A stretch of DNA of 64,000 bases from Flammeovirgaceae bacterium 311 (GTDB lineage Bacteria > Bacteroidota > Bacteroidia > Cytophagales > Cyclobacteriaceae), in the NCBI GenBank assembly GCA_000597885.1, contig CP004371.1:4369001-4433000 (forward strand), given 5' to 3'. Shown here piece by piece: positions 53,680 through 62,212 of the stretch. Below the pieces are notes generated by a model. The model searched no databases and was not told the DNA's origin. It worked only from the letters and a program-made list of their open reading frames with translations. The translations under genes and the position numbers were made by a program. How positions within the stretch are numbered: position 1 is the stretch's first letter; every line of letters begins with the position of its first letter.

Positions 53680-55548
53680 ATGAGAAAAATCGTTGTGCTG
53701 GTTTGCAGCTTTTTGGCATGCGTGCAAGTGAGCCATGCTCAATCTTTCAATAACTTTCCGGTTACTACACAAAAACCACCTTTGCATGGCCGCCACTGGA
53801 TGGCCATTACCGGCAAACCCCTGGCAGCAACAGCCGGAGCCATGATCTTTAGCAAGGGAGGCAATGCGATAGATGCCTCCTGTGCCATGCTGGCAGCCAC
53901 CTGCACCATGTGGGATGTGCTAAGCTGGGGTGGCGAAACCCAGGCGCTGATCTATAACCCAAAAACAAAAAAGGTAATTGCCATCAATGCCCTGGGGGTA
54001 GCGCCTACCGGTGCCACGCCGGAATTTTTTAAAGACAAGGGCATGCAGTACCCTCCGGAATGGGGCGCCCTGGCGGCCATAACCCCCGGTACTCCGGGCG
54101 GCCTCCTTACCATGCTGGCAGAATGGGGAACCATGAGCCTGAAAGATGTGCTGGCACCTGCCATGCAAATGGCCGAAGGTTATCCCATAGAAGCCCAAAC
54201 CGCCAACAGCATTGAAAGGGGCAAAGAAAGGATCAAAGAGTGGCCCTATTCCAAAAAAGTGTTTCTGCCTCACCTGGGCGAAAGCCGCGAAGCGCCACAC
54301 GCAGGAGAAGTTTTTGTGCAGAAAGACCTGCTGGAGACCATGAAGAAAATGGTGGAAGCCGAGCAGCAGGCACTAAAGAAGGGAAAGAACAGAAAGGAAG
54401 CTATCTACGCAGCCTACGACCGCTTTTATAAAGGAGATATTGCCAAAGAATTTGTACGCGGCTGCCAGGAGCAGGGCGGGCTGATTACGGAGCAGGACCT
54501 TGCCCAATGGAAAGTGAAAATTGAAGAGCCCCTGGTAACCAATTACCGGGGCATCGATGTGTACAAGCTGCAAACATGGACCCAGGGACCGGCTATGCTG
54601 CAGACCCTGAACATCCTGGAGAATTTCGACCTGAAGAGCATGGGGTATAACTCCACCCGCTATATCCATACCCTTTACCAGGCCATGAACCTGGCCTTTG
54701 CCGACCGCGATTTCTACTACGGAGACCCGGCTTTCGCACCTGAAGAACCGGTGAAGGGACTGCTTTCTAAAGAATATGCCAGGGAGCGAAGCAAGCAGAT
54801 TAACCCGGAAATGAACGACTCAAAAGCTGCACCCGGAGATCCCTACCCTTATGAGGGCAGGGTGAACCCCTACAAAGGACTATTGCAAAGCTGGGGCAAT
54901 GCACAAAGCCAGCTGTACCGCCCGGGTAACCCGGCAGCAGATGAAGAGTTCTTTGCCCGCTTTCAGGCAGGCACCACCACTGTGGAGGCTGCTGATAAAG
55001 AAGGTTGGGTGGTATCCATTACCCCGAGCGGGGGCTGGGTACCAGCCTGCATTGCCGGCAACACAGGCATAGGAATGAGCCAGCGCATGCAGAGCTTTGT
55101 ACTGGACGAAAAAGAAAATCCCTTTAATGTAGTAGCACCCGGCAAACGCCCCCGGGTAACCTTAACGCCTTCACTGGCCCTGAAAGACGGCAAACCTTTC
55201 CTTTCCTTCGCAAAGCAGGCAGGCGATGAGCAGGACCAGCTTCTGCTCCAGTTCTTTCTGAACATGGTAGAATTTAACATGACCGTGCAGGAAGCAACCG
55301 AAGCCCCAAGTTTTAAAACCCAGCAGATGTACACCAGTTTTGGCGAGCATGAGAAAATACCCGGCGGCCTTATATTAAACTCGGCCATGCCACCCTGGAG
55401 TAGAAAGGAGCTGGCACGCATGGGTTACAACATCAGTTACCAGGAGAGAACTTCGGGGCCGGTAAATGCCATCTGGTTCGACTGGGAGCATGGCACCTTC
55501 TGGGGTGGTTCCAGCAATCATGGCGAAGATTATGGCATAGGCTGGTAA
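53680..55548 (+). CDS. Divergent gamma-glutamyltransferase-like protein, exported
   Basis: The 622-residue protein has a signal peptide (IVVLVCSFLACVQVSHAQ) and the whole Ntn-hydrolase GGT fold. The large-subunit region contains GGNAIDASCAMLAATCTMWD and ITPGTPGGLLTML; the small-subunit region begins with predicted nucleophile Thr432 (AGTTTVEAADKEGWVVSIT). Family members self-cleave before this Thr and transfer or hydrolyse gamma-glutamyl groups, for example from glutathione. Several signature residues differ: His after the Thr pair is Thr, the later Ser/Thr is Glu, and the usual GTPGG loop reads AKQAGDEQ. Activity may therefore differ from classical GGT. Confidence 0.85.
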   Translation: MRKIVVLVCSFLACVQVSHAQSFNNFPVTTQKPPLHGRHWMAITGKPLAATAGAMIFSKGGNAIDASCAMLAATCTMWDVLSWGGETQALIYNPKTKKVIAINALGVAPTGATPEFFKDKGMQYPPEWGALAAITPGTPGGLLTMLAEWGTMSLKDVLAPAMQMAEGYPIEAQTANSIERGKERIKEWPYSKKVFLPHLGESREAPHAGEVFVQKDLLETMKKMVEAEQQALKKGKNRKEAIYAAYDRFYKGDIAKEFVRGCQEQGGLITEQDLAQWKVKIEEPLVTNYRGIDVYKLQTWTQGPAMLQTLNILENFDLKSMGYNSTRYIHTLYQAMNLAFADRDFYYGDPAFAPEEPVKGLLSKEYARERSKQINPEMNDSKAAPGDPYPYEGRVNPYKGLLQSWGNAQSQLYRPGNPAADEEFFARFQAGTTTVEAADKEGWVVSITPSGGWVPACIAGNTGIGMSQRMQSFVLDEKENPFNVVAPGKRPRVTLTPSLALKDGKPFLSFAKQAGDEQDQLLLQFFLNMVEFNMTVQEATEAPSFKTQQMYTSFGEHEKIPGGLILNSAMPPWSRKELARMGYNISYQERTSGPVNAIWFDWEHGTFWGGSSNHGEDYGIGW

Positions 55549-55665
55549 TGCTTGTATCTTCCCGCTATATTCTTTAGTATTGGCTGATGCTGGTTCTATT
55601 AATTCTTTAATCATAAAAAGCGGGACCATCATGAGATGAAGCCGCTTTATATTTTTTCTATCCTT

Positions 55666-57309
55666 ATGAAAAAGCTTGTTTTGCTACTGCTGTTGTCTGT
55701 ACTGATGACGCCACAGGCCGTAGCCCAGACCCAAAAAAATGTATCTGCTGCCGCAAATCGGGTTAAAACAGCCAATGGAGTGGTAGAGGGTGTTACCGAA
55801 AAAAGTGGTGTCCGCTCCTTTAAAGGCATTCCGTTTGCCCAGCCACCGGTAGGAGAGCTGCGCTGGCGGGAGCCACAGCCACCCAAAAACTGGCAGGGGG
55901 TGCGCAAAGCCGATAAGTTTGGTCCGCGGGCCATGCAGCGGCCTATTTTTGGTGATATGAACTTCCGCTCCGATGGCATGAGTGAAGACTGCCTGTACCT
56001 GAATGTATGGACATCTGCCAAATCTGACAAAGAGCGGCTGCCGGTACTTGTGTACTTTTATGGCGGTGGCTTTTTGGCGGGCGATGGCTCCGAACCCCGT
56101 TATGATGGAGAAAGTATGGCTCAAAAAGGCATTGTAGCCCTTACCATCAACTACCGGCTGAATGTATTTGGTTTTATGGCCCATCCGGAGCTCAGCAAAG
56201 AGTCACCGCATGGGGCATCGGGTAATTATGGCCTGATGGACCAGCAGGCAGCCCTGCGCTGGGTACAGCAGAATATTGCCGCTTTTGGTGGTGACCCCAG
56301 CCGGGTAACCATTGCAGGCGAGTCGGCAGGTTCTTACTCGGTGAGTGCCCAGATGGCCTCTCCCTTATCCAGAGATATGATTGCCGGTGCCATAGCAGAG
56401 AGCGGATCGCTGCTTTCTCTGCAGCCCATTACGCCTCTCGCAGAGGCCGAAAAGGCCGGAGCCACATTTGCCAAGAGTGTAGGCGCCAACTCCCTGGCGG
56501 CCCTGCGTGCCATGCCAGCCGAACAGCTGCTGGAAGCTACCGCAAAGCCCGAAACACCCAGATTTTCGGCTGTTCTGGATGGTTATTTCTTTCCCAGCTC
56601 ACCAGTAGAGATTTTTGAGAGGGGGGAGCAGGCAAAAGTACCCCTGCTGGCCGGCTGGAATTCCGAAGAGATGAATTACCGGGCGCTCATGGGCCAGGAG
56701 GCACCATCGCCGGAAAACTACCGCAAAACTGTGCAAAAGCTCTATGGCGATCGGGCCGAAGAGGTGTTGAAGCTATACCCTGGTACTACTGAAGCAGAGG
56801 TGCTGCAATCGGCTACCGATCTGGCAGGCGACCGCTTTATTGGCTACAGCACCTGGAAGCTGATAGACGTACATGCCAGCACCAGCAACCAGCCTGTGTA
56901 CCGTTACTACTACACGCGTCCTCGTCCCGCCATGAGAGCGGAAATGGGCGATGCAGCACCGGGCCTGGCTGGTGGCGTGGTGAAAAGTACAGATCAAAAT
57001 GCAGTAAAGTTGCCGCCTGCACAGGGGGCAGTCCATTCTGCTGAAATAGAATATGCCATGGGTAACCTCTCTACCAATACAGTCTTTGCCTGGACGCCCG
57101 AAGACTATAAGGTATCTGAAACTATGCAGCGCTATTTTGCCAACTTTATCAAAACAGGCGATCCGAATGGTCCGGGCCTGCCTAAATGGCCTGCAGCAAA
57201 TGCAGAAGATGGCGGGCAGGTCATGTACATCGATGTAAACACAGAGGCAAAACCCGATCAAACCCGAACCCGCTACCAGTTGCTGGAGCAGCTGAGTAAA
57301 AAGCCCTAA
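55666..57309 (+). CDS. Carboxylesterase type B, exported
   Basis: The 547-residue protein starts with a signal peptide (MKKLVLLLLLSVLMTPQAVA). It has the complete type B esterase fold: FKGIPFAQPPVGELRW at the start, oxyanion loop YFYGGGFLAGDG, SEDCLYLNVWT, nucleophile elbow IAGESAGS (Ser), acid in WNSEEMNYR (Glu) and catalytic His in GAVHSAEIEYAMG. It hydrolyses carboxylic esters in the periplasm; the natural substrate is unknown. An alternative ATG at 55636 adds ten residues. It follows the GGT-like gene by about 117 bp and ends in a hairpin terminator. Confidence 0.9.
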   Translation: MKKLVLLLLLSVLMTPQAVAQTQKNVSAAANRVKTANGVVEGVTEKSGVRSFKGIPFAQPPVGELRWREPQPPKNWQGVRKADKFGPRAMQRPIFGDMNFRSDGMSEDCLYLNVWTSAKSDKERLPVLVYFYGGGFLAGDGSEPRYDGESMAQKGIVALTINYRLNVFGFMAHPELSKESPHGASGNYGLMDQQAALRWVQQNIAAFGGDPSRVTIAGESAGSYSVSAQMASPLSRDMIAGAIAESGSLLSLQPITPLAEAEKAGATFAKSVGANSLAALRAMPAEQLLEATAKPETPRFSAVLDGYFFPSSPVEIFERGEQAKVPLLAGWNSEEMNYRALMGQEAPSPENYRKTVQKLYGDRAEEVLKLYPGTTEAEVLQSATDLAGDRFIGYSTWKLIDVHASTSNQPVYRYYYTRPRPAMRAEMGDAAPGLAGGVVKSTDQNAVKLPPAQGAVHSAEIEYAMGNLSTNTVFAWTPEDYKVSETMQRYFANFIKTGDPNGPGLPKWPAANAEDGGQVMYIDVNTEAKPDQTRTRYQLLEQLSKKP

Positions 57310-57353
57310 GTATCAGGCTGAACCCGTAGAGGAGCAATGCATTTGGATAGAAA

Positions 57354-57389
57354 AACCTGCCGGGAGTCCCTCTTCCGGCAGGTTTTATT
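57354..57389 (+). terminator. Terminator of the carboxylesterase gene
   Basis: AACCTGCCGG/CCGGCAGGTT stem, 11-nt loop, then TTATTTATT. Confidence 0.85.
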
Positions 57390-57428
57390 TATTCAGCTTG
57401 TTTTTAGTTTAGGGGGAGACTTGAAATA

Positions 57429-57456
57429 TTGCATTTCAGAAAGGGCTATAATTTTG
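57429..57456 (+). promoter_or_regulatory. Promoter of the 77-residue protein gene (TTG-N17-TAATTTTG)
   Basis: TTG at 57429-57431, a 17-bp spacer and TAATTTTG at 57449-57456. Spacing is identical to the lptD promoter. Transcription should start near 57462, upstream of ATG 57489. Confidence 0.6.
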
Positions 57457-57488
57457 TGGTTTATTTTGTGGAACTGTATATTTCCGGA

Positions 57489-57722
57489 ATGAATCCATTC
57501 GAAGACTTCCTCAAAGCCGTAAGAACCAGTATGGCGAGGAAACTGGAGGCGCAAATCAGCCTGCCCTCAGATATTATTGATCCTGCTAATGCCCTGTCGG
57601 CAAAGTACTATTCCGGAGTTCCTACAGCATCGCTCCGGGAGTACCTGCAAAGTGCAGCAGAGAGGGAAGATTATGCACTGTGTGCACTCATTCAGGATGA
57701 GCTTAATATGCGAACAGCTTGA
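57489..57722 (+). CDS. Small protein with a UVR-like C-terminal motif
   Basis: The 77-residue cytoplasmic protein has no signal or membrane segment. Its C-terminal helix SAAEREDYALCALIQDELNM resembles the UVR motif found in UvrB, UvrC and Clp adaptor proteins, where it mediates helix-hairpin protein contacts. The first 50 residues are not recognised. The longer frame from 57429 begins at what looks like the promoter -33 TTG, so I use ATG 57489. It is transcribed alone between the esterase terminator and a 17-bp hairpin terminator. Confidence 0.65.
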   Translation: MNPFEDFLKAVRTSMARKLEAQISLPSDIIDPANALSAKYYSGVPTASLREYLQSAAEREDYALCALIQDELNMRTA

Positions 57723-57753
57723 TACAACCAGTTTTATGTACATTTATCTTTAA

Positions 57754-57800
57754 AAAAGCAGTGTAAAAGACAAGTTCCTTATCTTTTACACTGCTTTTGT
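57754..57800. terminator. Bidirectional terminator with a 17-bp perfect stem
   Basis: AAAAGCAGTGTAAAAGA pairs perfectly with TCTTTTACACTGCTTTT around an 11-nt loop. It lies between the convergent 77-residue-protein gene and the DUF4242 gene. Confidence 0.88.
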
Positions 57801-57912
57801 TTAAATAATTTTGCGAACCGGATTCAAGCAGGTGTCGAATTTACCTGTGAGAGCAGGCCATAGTTCATAAAACTTTAGCGCCTTTGATCATGCAGGCAAC
57901 AGCAGCTTGAAC

Positions 57913-58185
57913 CTAGTAGCTGGTCGTAGGGTCTATGGTAGCTTTTACTTCCTGCACACTATTGGCAGGGAAGCCACCTTTTTGGGCATGTTCTAAGATT
58001 GTATCCTCATCTTCGGCGATGTGTACACAGTAAATCTTGTTTTCGGTTACAAATGATTCCACCCAGTGGTAGGGCTTGCCCAGGTTGTTTACCACATCAC
58101 ACGAGGTTTGTGCAATGGCCTTAAGTTCTTCCTGTGAAAGTTTTCCGGCTCCCGGAAGCTCTCTTTCGATGATGAATTTTTTCAT
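57913..58185 (-). CDS. DUF4242 small protein
   Basis: The 90-residue cytoplasmic protein reads MKKFIIERELPGAGKLSQEE at its start, then WVESFVTENKIYCVHIAEDE and a C-terminal helix/strand pair. This is the ferredoxin-like pattern of DUF4242, which includes the Streptomyces nickel-binding protein SCO4226. The conserved start (IERELPGAGKL) and the central YCVHIA strand support the family. The biological role is unknown. The gene is monocistronic, with a long gene-poor region upstream. Confidence 0.82.
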   Translation of the reverse strand: MKKFIIERELPGAGKLSQEELKAIAQTSCDVVNNLGKPYHWVESFVTENKIYCVHIAEDEDTILEHAQKGGFPANSVQEVKATIDPTTSY

Positions 58186-59240
58186 GAAATTTGTCTATAA
58201 GTTTTAAAAAAAAAGCATTGTTACACTGCTTCTCGCTGAGAGATTGTGTGGTATCTGCGTAACCGGTGAAACCACCCGGAGGAATTGACCTGCAATGATC
58301 CTAATCTGCTATTGGTACAATGGGCTCCACTTCTGCGAGTAGAGTCCACCACTGAGGGCGGGTGCTTACCCGGGAGCTTCCGGATATGAGTGGCAGCTTA
58401 ACAGCTACTGACAGGATTAACTTAGGAACAAGCTAAATAAAAATCAAGCAGATCGTCAAATATTTATAATTTATTGAAAAACACCATTCCTGGAACTGCT
58501 GCAAATTGTATTGTCTTCAGTGCAGACTATGTAAAGACAGGCACATGAGCTCATTTAATGCATGGTTAAATAAAATCAGCATGTTTAGTTCTTGTTTTTA
58601 CCTGCCTTTTTTCCTGTCTCTGGCATATAAGCATACACTTGCTTTGATCAATTTTTTATGAGCTAACAGGTTTAAGTGCTTACGTTCATCCTGTTTTTTT
58701 TCCGTTGCCCGGCAGATTTTGCATGCTCAAATAAATATGCCGGAATTTCCCTCTGAATAATGTGACTTCCAGCCCCGGAGAGCGTCTAAATAACAAGAAA
58801 GGCAGGAAGCATATCACTGGCGGCTACTGAACTGGACTTCATCAGAGTCGCCAATTTTGCTCAATGTCTGGAGAAAACAGATTAATACAGGACGTCCAAA
58901 GGCCTGATCCTAAAGGCCCCTTCTGCATATCACCTGGATGCAGAAGTTTTAGAAACACTAATCAAGAAATGTACGGACCGTTAGCGGTGCATTGTGGCTG
59001 AGGCATAAAACATGCCTTACCAGGCTGCTTATGCCAAAGCTTTTGCAGGCACCCCTGCAGTAGCCTCACATGCAGTAGCTATTCAATTCACTGCCTTGGC
59101 TATTCTGAATTTTGCCCTGGTGCTGAAATGGCAAAGCTCAGGCAGATGCTGATGCGGATCCGGGGCCAGTATTTAAAGCGCTGTCAACAAGATTAAAATT
59201 GATCATACTATTCAAACAAACTAATTAAACATTTTGAGTC
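58186..59240. other. Gene-poor 1-kb stretch with RNA-like hairpins and possible gene relic
   Basis: No frame here is convincing. Between 58321 and 58372 two stable hairpins lie close together (see the ncRNA entry). Around 58900-59150 one plus-strand frame reads protein-like but is broken: about 27 codons ending TAG at 58982, then a few codons and another stop, then a 46-codon frame at 59012-59152 with an Ala-rich helix. That could be an eroded gene, but I recognise no family. Confidence 0.45.
58321..58372 (+). ncRNA. Possible structured RNA (tandem hairpins), unassigned
   Basis: TGGGCTC (58321-58327) pairs with GAGTCCA (58342-58348) and encloses a further ACT/AGT pairing. Nine bases downstream, CGGGT-GCTT-ACCCG forms a second hairpin at 58359-58372. 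Neither has a T-run. No known RNA family fits and the strand is undetermined. Confidence 0.25.
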
Positions 59241-59807
59241 ATGAAAAAATTAAGTTTATCCTTTTTAGCCATATTGCTGGTTATGGGAACTGCCGGAGCG
59301 CAGCAGGAAGAAAATCACAAAGTTGTTCGTCAGCAGGTTGCTGAAGATGTGCCCCAGGCAGTGCTTGAGGCAGTGGAAAAGAATCATGAGGGCTTTCAGT
59401 TTCAAGAGGAAGAAACAGTGCCTCGCACAAGAAAGAAGCAATCAAGAAAGAATTATCTTGCTGATATCAGGAGCAACTCATCGAGTGGCAAGACTTACTC
59501 GATGAATAAAACTTATTATAAGGCAGATGGAACAGTTATTTCTTCCAGAATAGATTTGAGAAATTGTGCATTGCCCAAGACAGCGCTGCGTACCATTGGT
59601 AAAGAATTCAATGGATGGCTGTTGGTGAGGACCAAAAGTGTGGTAGAAATAGAGGGAGATACAAATCTGGTTTATTATAAGGCAGTGCTGAAAAACGGAA
59701 ATAAAAAGGCACACGTTCTACTGAATGAAGATGGTCAGATCGTAAAAAACAAAAGAGAACTGAAAGAAGATGCCTTCAAGGCTCATGAAGAAATTGTGCT
59801 GAATTAA
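59241..59807 (+). CDS. Exported PepSY-like small protein, function unknown
   Basis: The 188-residue protein has a signal peptide (LSLSFLAILLVMGTAGA). The sequence after it, VPQAVLEAVEKNHEGFQF, and the later repeated strand pattern with KTYYKADGTVISSR resemble PepSY-like/BLIP-type putative periplasmic proteins of Bacteroidota, though identity is weak. A basic patch (RTRKKQSRKN, about residues 61-70) is unusual. It is monocistronic and closed by a long hairpin terminator. Confidence 0.65.
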   Translation: MKKLSLSFLAILLVMGTAGAQQEENHKVVRQQVAEDVPQAVLEAVEKNHEGFQFQEEETVPRTRKKQSRKNYLADIRSNSSSGKTYSMNKTYYKADGTVISSRIDLRNCALPKTALRTIGKEFNGWLLVRTKSVVEIEGDTNLVYYKAVLKNGNKKAHVLLNEDGQIVKNKRELKEDAFKAHEEIVLN

Positions 59808-59840
59808 TCCCGTAAAAAGATGCTGCAACAATTTATTGAA

Positions 59841-59882
59841 AAGCCCCAGAAAGTCTGTTCAGCTACAGGCTTTTTGGGGCTT
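59841..59882. terminator. Bidirectional terminator
   Basis: AAGCCCCA-AAAG-CTG pairs with CAG-CTTT-TGGGGCTT around an 8-nt loop, between the exported-protein gene and the convergent sigma-factor gene. Confidence 0.85.
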
Positions 59883-59941
59883 ATTAATTTTATTTTTTTC
59901 AGCTAATCATCAAGGCTGGAGGGCAGCAAAAGTATAGCTGC

Positions 59942-60508
59942 TCAAAGCTCTTTTGCCTGGTTAAGCAATTGAGCCAGTTTTTCCTTAGATCGTTTAAGTC
60001 GCATTTTGATTGCACTTGGCGACAGGTGATAAATTTCCTGAAGCTCCTGGATGGATTTGTCATGGCAATATTTTGAAATGAGCAGGCTACGGTCTTGCTG
60101 ACTTAGCTGATCGAGTAACACCTTCAGATTTTTTTCCAGTCCATCCAGATAGAGCTGCGAATCCCGTTCCAGCTCATCAATGCATAAATGCATGCCTTCC
60201 TCGAGTGAAACAGCCGTATGTTGCTTTTCTTTCCGCAGGTATTCCAGGCAGTGGTTGCTTGCAATGGCATATAGCCAGGTAGAGAAGGAAGCCTGTCCCT
60301 GGAACAGGGGCAGCTTTTCAATTGCCTTTAAAAGCACATCCTGCGCCAGATCGGCGGCGGTGGCTTTGTCTTTTACAAAAGACAAACACTTGTAAAACAC
60401 CTTTGGATAATAGCGTGAGTAGAGCTTGCCCAGAGCACTGCGATCGCCCTGTGCAGCGGCAGCTATCAGGTCTCCTTCTTTTATATTATGGAAGCTCCTA
60501 CTACTCAT
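59942..60508 (-). CDS. ECF-type RNA polymerase sigma factor
   Basis: The 188-residue sigma-70 family protein has region 2 at about 20-90 (LYSRYYPKVFYKCLSFVKDK, DLAQDVLLKAIEKLPLFQGQ, FSTWLYAIASNHCLEYLRK). Region 4 is at about 130-182 (LSQQDRSLLISKYCHDKSIQ, ELQEIYHLSPSAIKMRLKR). Regions 1.1 and 3 are absent, as in ECF sigma factors. Such factors usually sit beside a membrane anti-sigma factor, but none is adjacent here; the neighbours are an exported PepSY-like protein and an exported TIM-barrel protein. The signal it answers is unknown. Confidence 0.93.
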   Translation of the reverse strand: MSSRSFHNIKEGDLIAAAAQGDRSALGKLYSRYYPKVFYKCLSFVKDKATAADLAQDVLLKAIEKLPLFQGQASFSTWLYAIASNHCLEYLRKEKQHTAVSLEEGMHLCIDELERDSQLYLDGLEKNLKVLLDQLSQQDRSLLISKYCHDKSIQELQEIYHLSPSAIKMRLKRSKEKLAQLLNQAKEL

Positions 60509-60721
60509 AAAATAATGGCGGGGGAAAAGCCCCTTTTTCAGGCTTCTTTTCTACTTGAATAGGAGGGCTGGCTTGGTAGGGAGAGAGGTGGGGAACAGCT
60601 CCGGAGCTATATCAGTAAAAAATTAGCAACATAATTATACTGCTAATATCCGCTTTACAGAATATTTCCGGTTACCGCTTATGTAATTGTGGTACAGGCT
60701 CCTGTAAGAGGGAGCGGTGAA

Positions 60722-61747
60722 TTACTCCAGACCAGACTGTTTCCTGAAGGCCTTCAGTTTATTGAGGTCCTGCTGCATCAGCCGAATCGTTTGCTGCCGT
60801 ATTTGCTCTTTCGTCAGGCCTTTCTGATGCTCTGGCATGTCGTATTCAAAATGAACAGAGACAGGCGCTGAAATATTATACCCTTTGAGCAGAGAGAAGA
60901 ATTTCTTAAAATCTACCATTCCCTCACCAATGGGGGTGTTGATTATCTGCCATTGCCCGTCCCTTTTATCCCATTTGAAATCCTTTACTACCAGCGTATT
61001 GATGTGGGGGTAAATTCTTTTTAAACCCAAAGGCCAGGAAGTGGCTCCTTCTACCGTTGCATGGCGGATGTCGTACTGGCAACCCAGCTTAGGATTATTC
61101 AACTCATCCAGCACTGCTGCCAGATCCCATATTGGGCTGCCCAGGGGATGGCCGTTAAATCCTGCGTGGTTCTGATAATCCCCTGTTATGTTCAGCTCCT
61201 GGTTAAGCTTGCCAAGGGCGCCTAAGATTTGTTTGAAGTCGGATAAGTTTTCCTCGATTCCCTTATTTTCATCGTACCACAGCCAGTTGGTCCGGTAATG
61301 GCTTATGCCGAGCTTACCGGCAGTTCTCAAAACATTTTTGGTGATTCTACCCGCCGCATCTGTGATGGCCGTTGTCATCATGGTAGCCAAAAGACCTTGC
61401 TGGCGAATGGCTGCAACCGCAACCGGCAGATCATCGGCCACCTTTTCCGGCAATACATGCCCTCCCGGGCGAACAGAGAGATCAACGCCGTCGAAGCCAA
61501 TTTCAGCTGCAACTTCGGCCATGCCGTTGTAATCCAGAAACTGAAGATGCTTTGAAAATATGTGGAAGCTGATTTTTTGTGCCTGGGGAGTATTGATGAG
61601 TTGCCTGTTCTCAGGCAAATCTTTTCTTGCAATATCGTTCTGAAATAAAGGCAGGTTCAAATGCATGCTACCAATGCCGCCAACACCTGCCACTGCCAGC
61701 CACTCCAGGAACTCACGGCGCTTGAGTACTTTTTTATCAGGCTCCAT
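60722..61747 (-). CDS. Exported sugar phosphate isomerase/epimerase-like TIM-barrel protein
   Basis: The 341-residue protein begins with RREFLEWLAVAGVGGIGSMH, a twin-arginine-like signal. An AP-endonuclease-2/xylose-isomerase-like TIM barrel follows: FHIFSKHLQFLDYNGMAEVA, FDGVDLSVRPGGHVLPEKVA, YQNHAGFNGHPLGSPIWDLA, GCQYDIRHATVEGATSWPLG and VVKDFKWDKRDGQW. Acidic and His residues at the strand ends would bind a divalent metal. The substrate is unknown; it may epimerise or isomerise a sugar acid in the periplasm. It is distantly related to the product at 11943 but not a recent duplicate. Confidence 0.82.
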   Translation of the reverse strand: MEPDKKVLKRREFLEWLAVAGVGGIGSMHLNLPLFQNDIARKDLPENRQLINTPQAQKISFHIFSKHLQFLDYNGMAEVAAEIGFDGVDLSVRPGGHVLPEKVADDLPVAVAAIRQQGLLATMMTTAITDAAGRITKNVLRTAGKLGISHYRTNWLWYDENKGIEENLSDFKQILGALGKLNQELNITGDYQNHAGFNGHPLGSPIWDLAAVLDELNNPKLGCQYDIRHATVEGATSWPLGLKRIYPHINTLVVKDFKWDKRDGQWQIINTPIGEGMVDFKKFFSLLKGYNISAPVSVHFEYDMPEHQKGLTKEQIRQQTIRLMQQDLNKLKAFRKQSGLE

Positions 61748-62212
61748 TTATTAGAAGTTTTACTATTCAAAGCTTTATTTAGCTATCCCGCCGCTGCCCC
61801 GCTCCCAGGGAGGTGGCAGCTTTCCTAAAGCCTCAGGCTTTCCGCTAACTTACTTATAGTTTTCTATTGCGTTGCTCTGGTTTTACATAAAAGTCATAAC
61901 TGTAGTTTATGTGTCTGATAATCAAAGCCAGCAGGCTTTAAGGAAATTGCTACCCACCTGAAAGCGGGGCAGCAGTCTTTGATTTTTCCTTTACTCCACA
62001 GCTTTACAGGTGGATCCGAAGTTTTCAATTTCGTCTTTTTGTTTCCGCAGGGCATGGTCCTAAAAAAAAGGATATTCTATCTAAAAATACAACTAAAATT
62101 TTATTACTTTATAGAAAGAAATGACCTCTACTGGAGATGGATGTATGCAAATCATCATTTGCACCAGATTAGAGTACAAAAGTCCTTTTCTAAATTTTTA
62201 TCCCCCACTCTT
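61748..62212. other. Intergenic stretch between divergent genes
   Basis: About 465 bp. The plus-strand frame of the monooxygenase stays open to 61979 but shows no domain in that part, so I treat it as untranslated. No convincing promoter or hairpin is seen apart from a short AAAGCCT/AGGCTTT palindrome at 61827-61841. Confidence 0.55.

Noticed and set aside
58230-58320. Possible thiamine (CTGAGA ... ACCTG) or cobalamin (CACTG, GACCTGC) riboswitch
   Set aside because: The short matches are wrongly spaced, the closing P1 stem is missing, and no thiamine- or B12-related gene follows on either strand.
58199-58430. Open minus-strand frame of about 60 codons, Ser/Arg-rich
   Set aside because: Composition is not protein-like, there is no good start, and it overlaps the hairpins.
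61979-62212. N-terminal extension of the FAD monooxygenase
   Set aside because: The Rossmann fold begins right after ATG 62213. The extra 78 residues are low-complexity aromatic/basic sequence with no domain.
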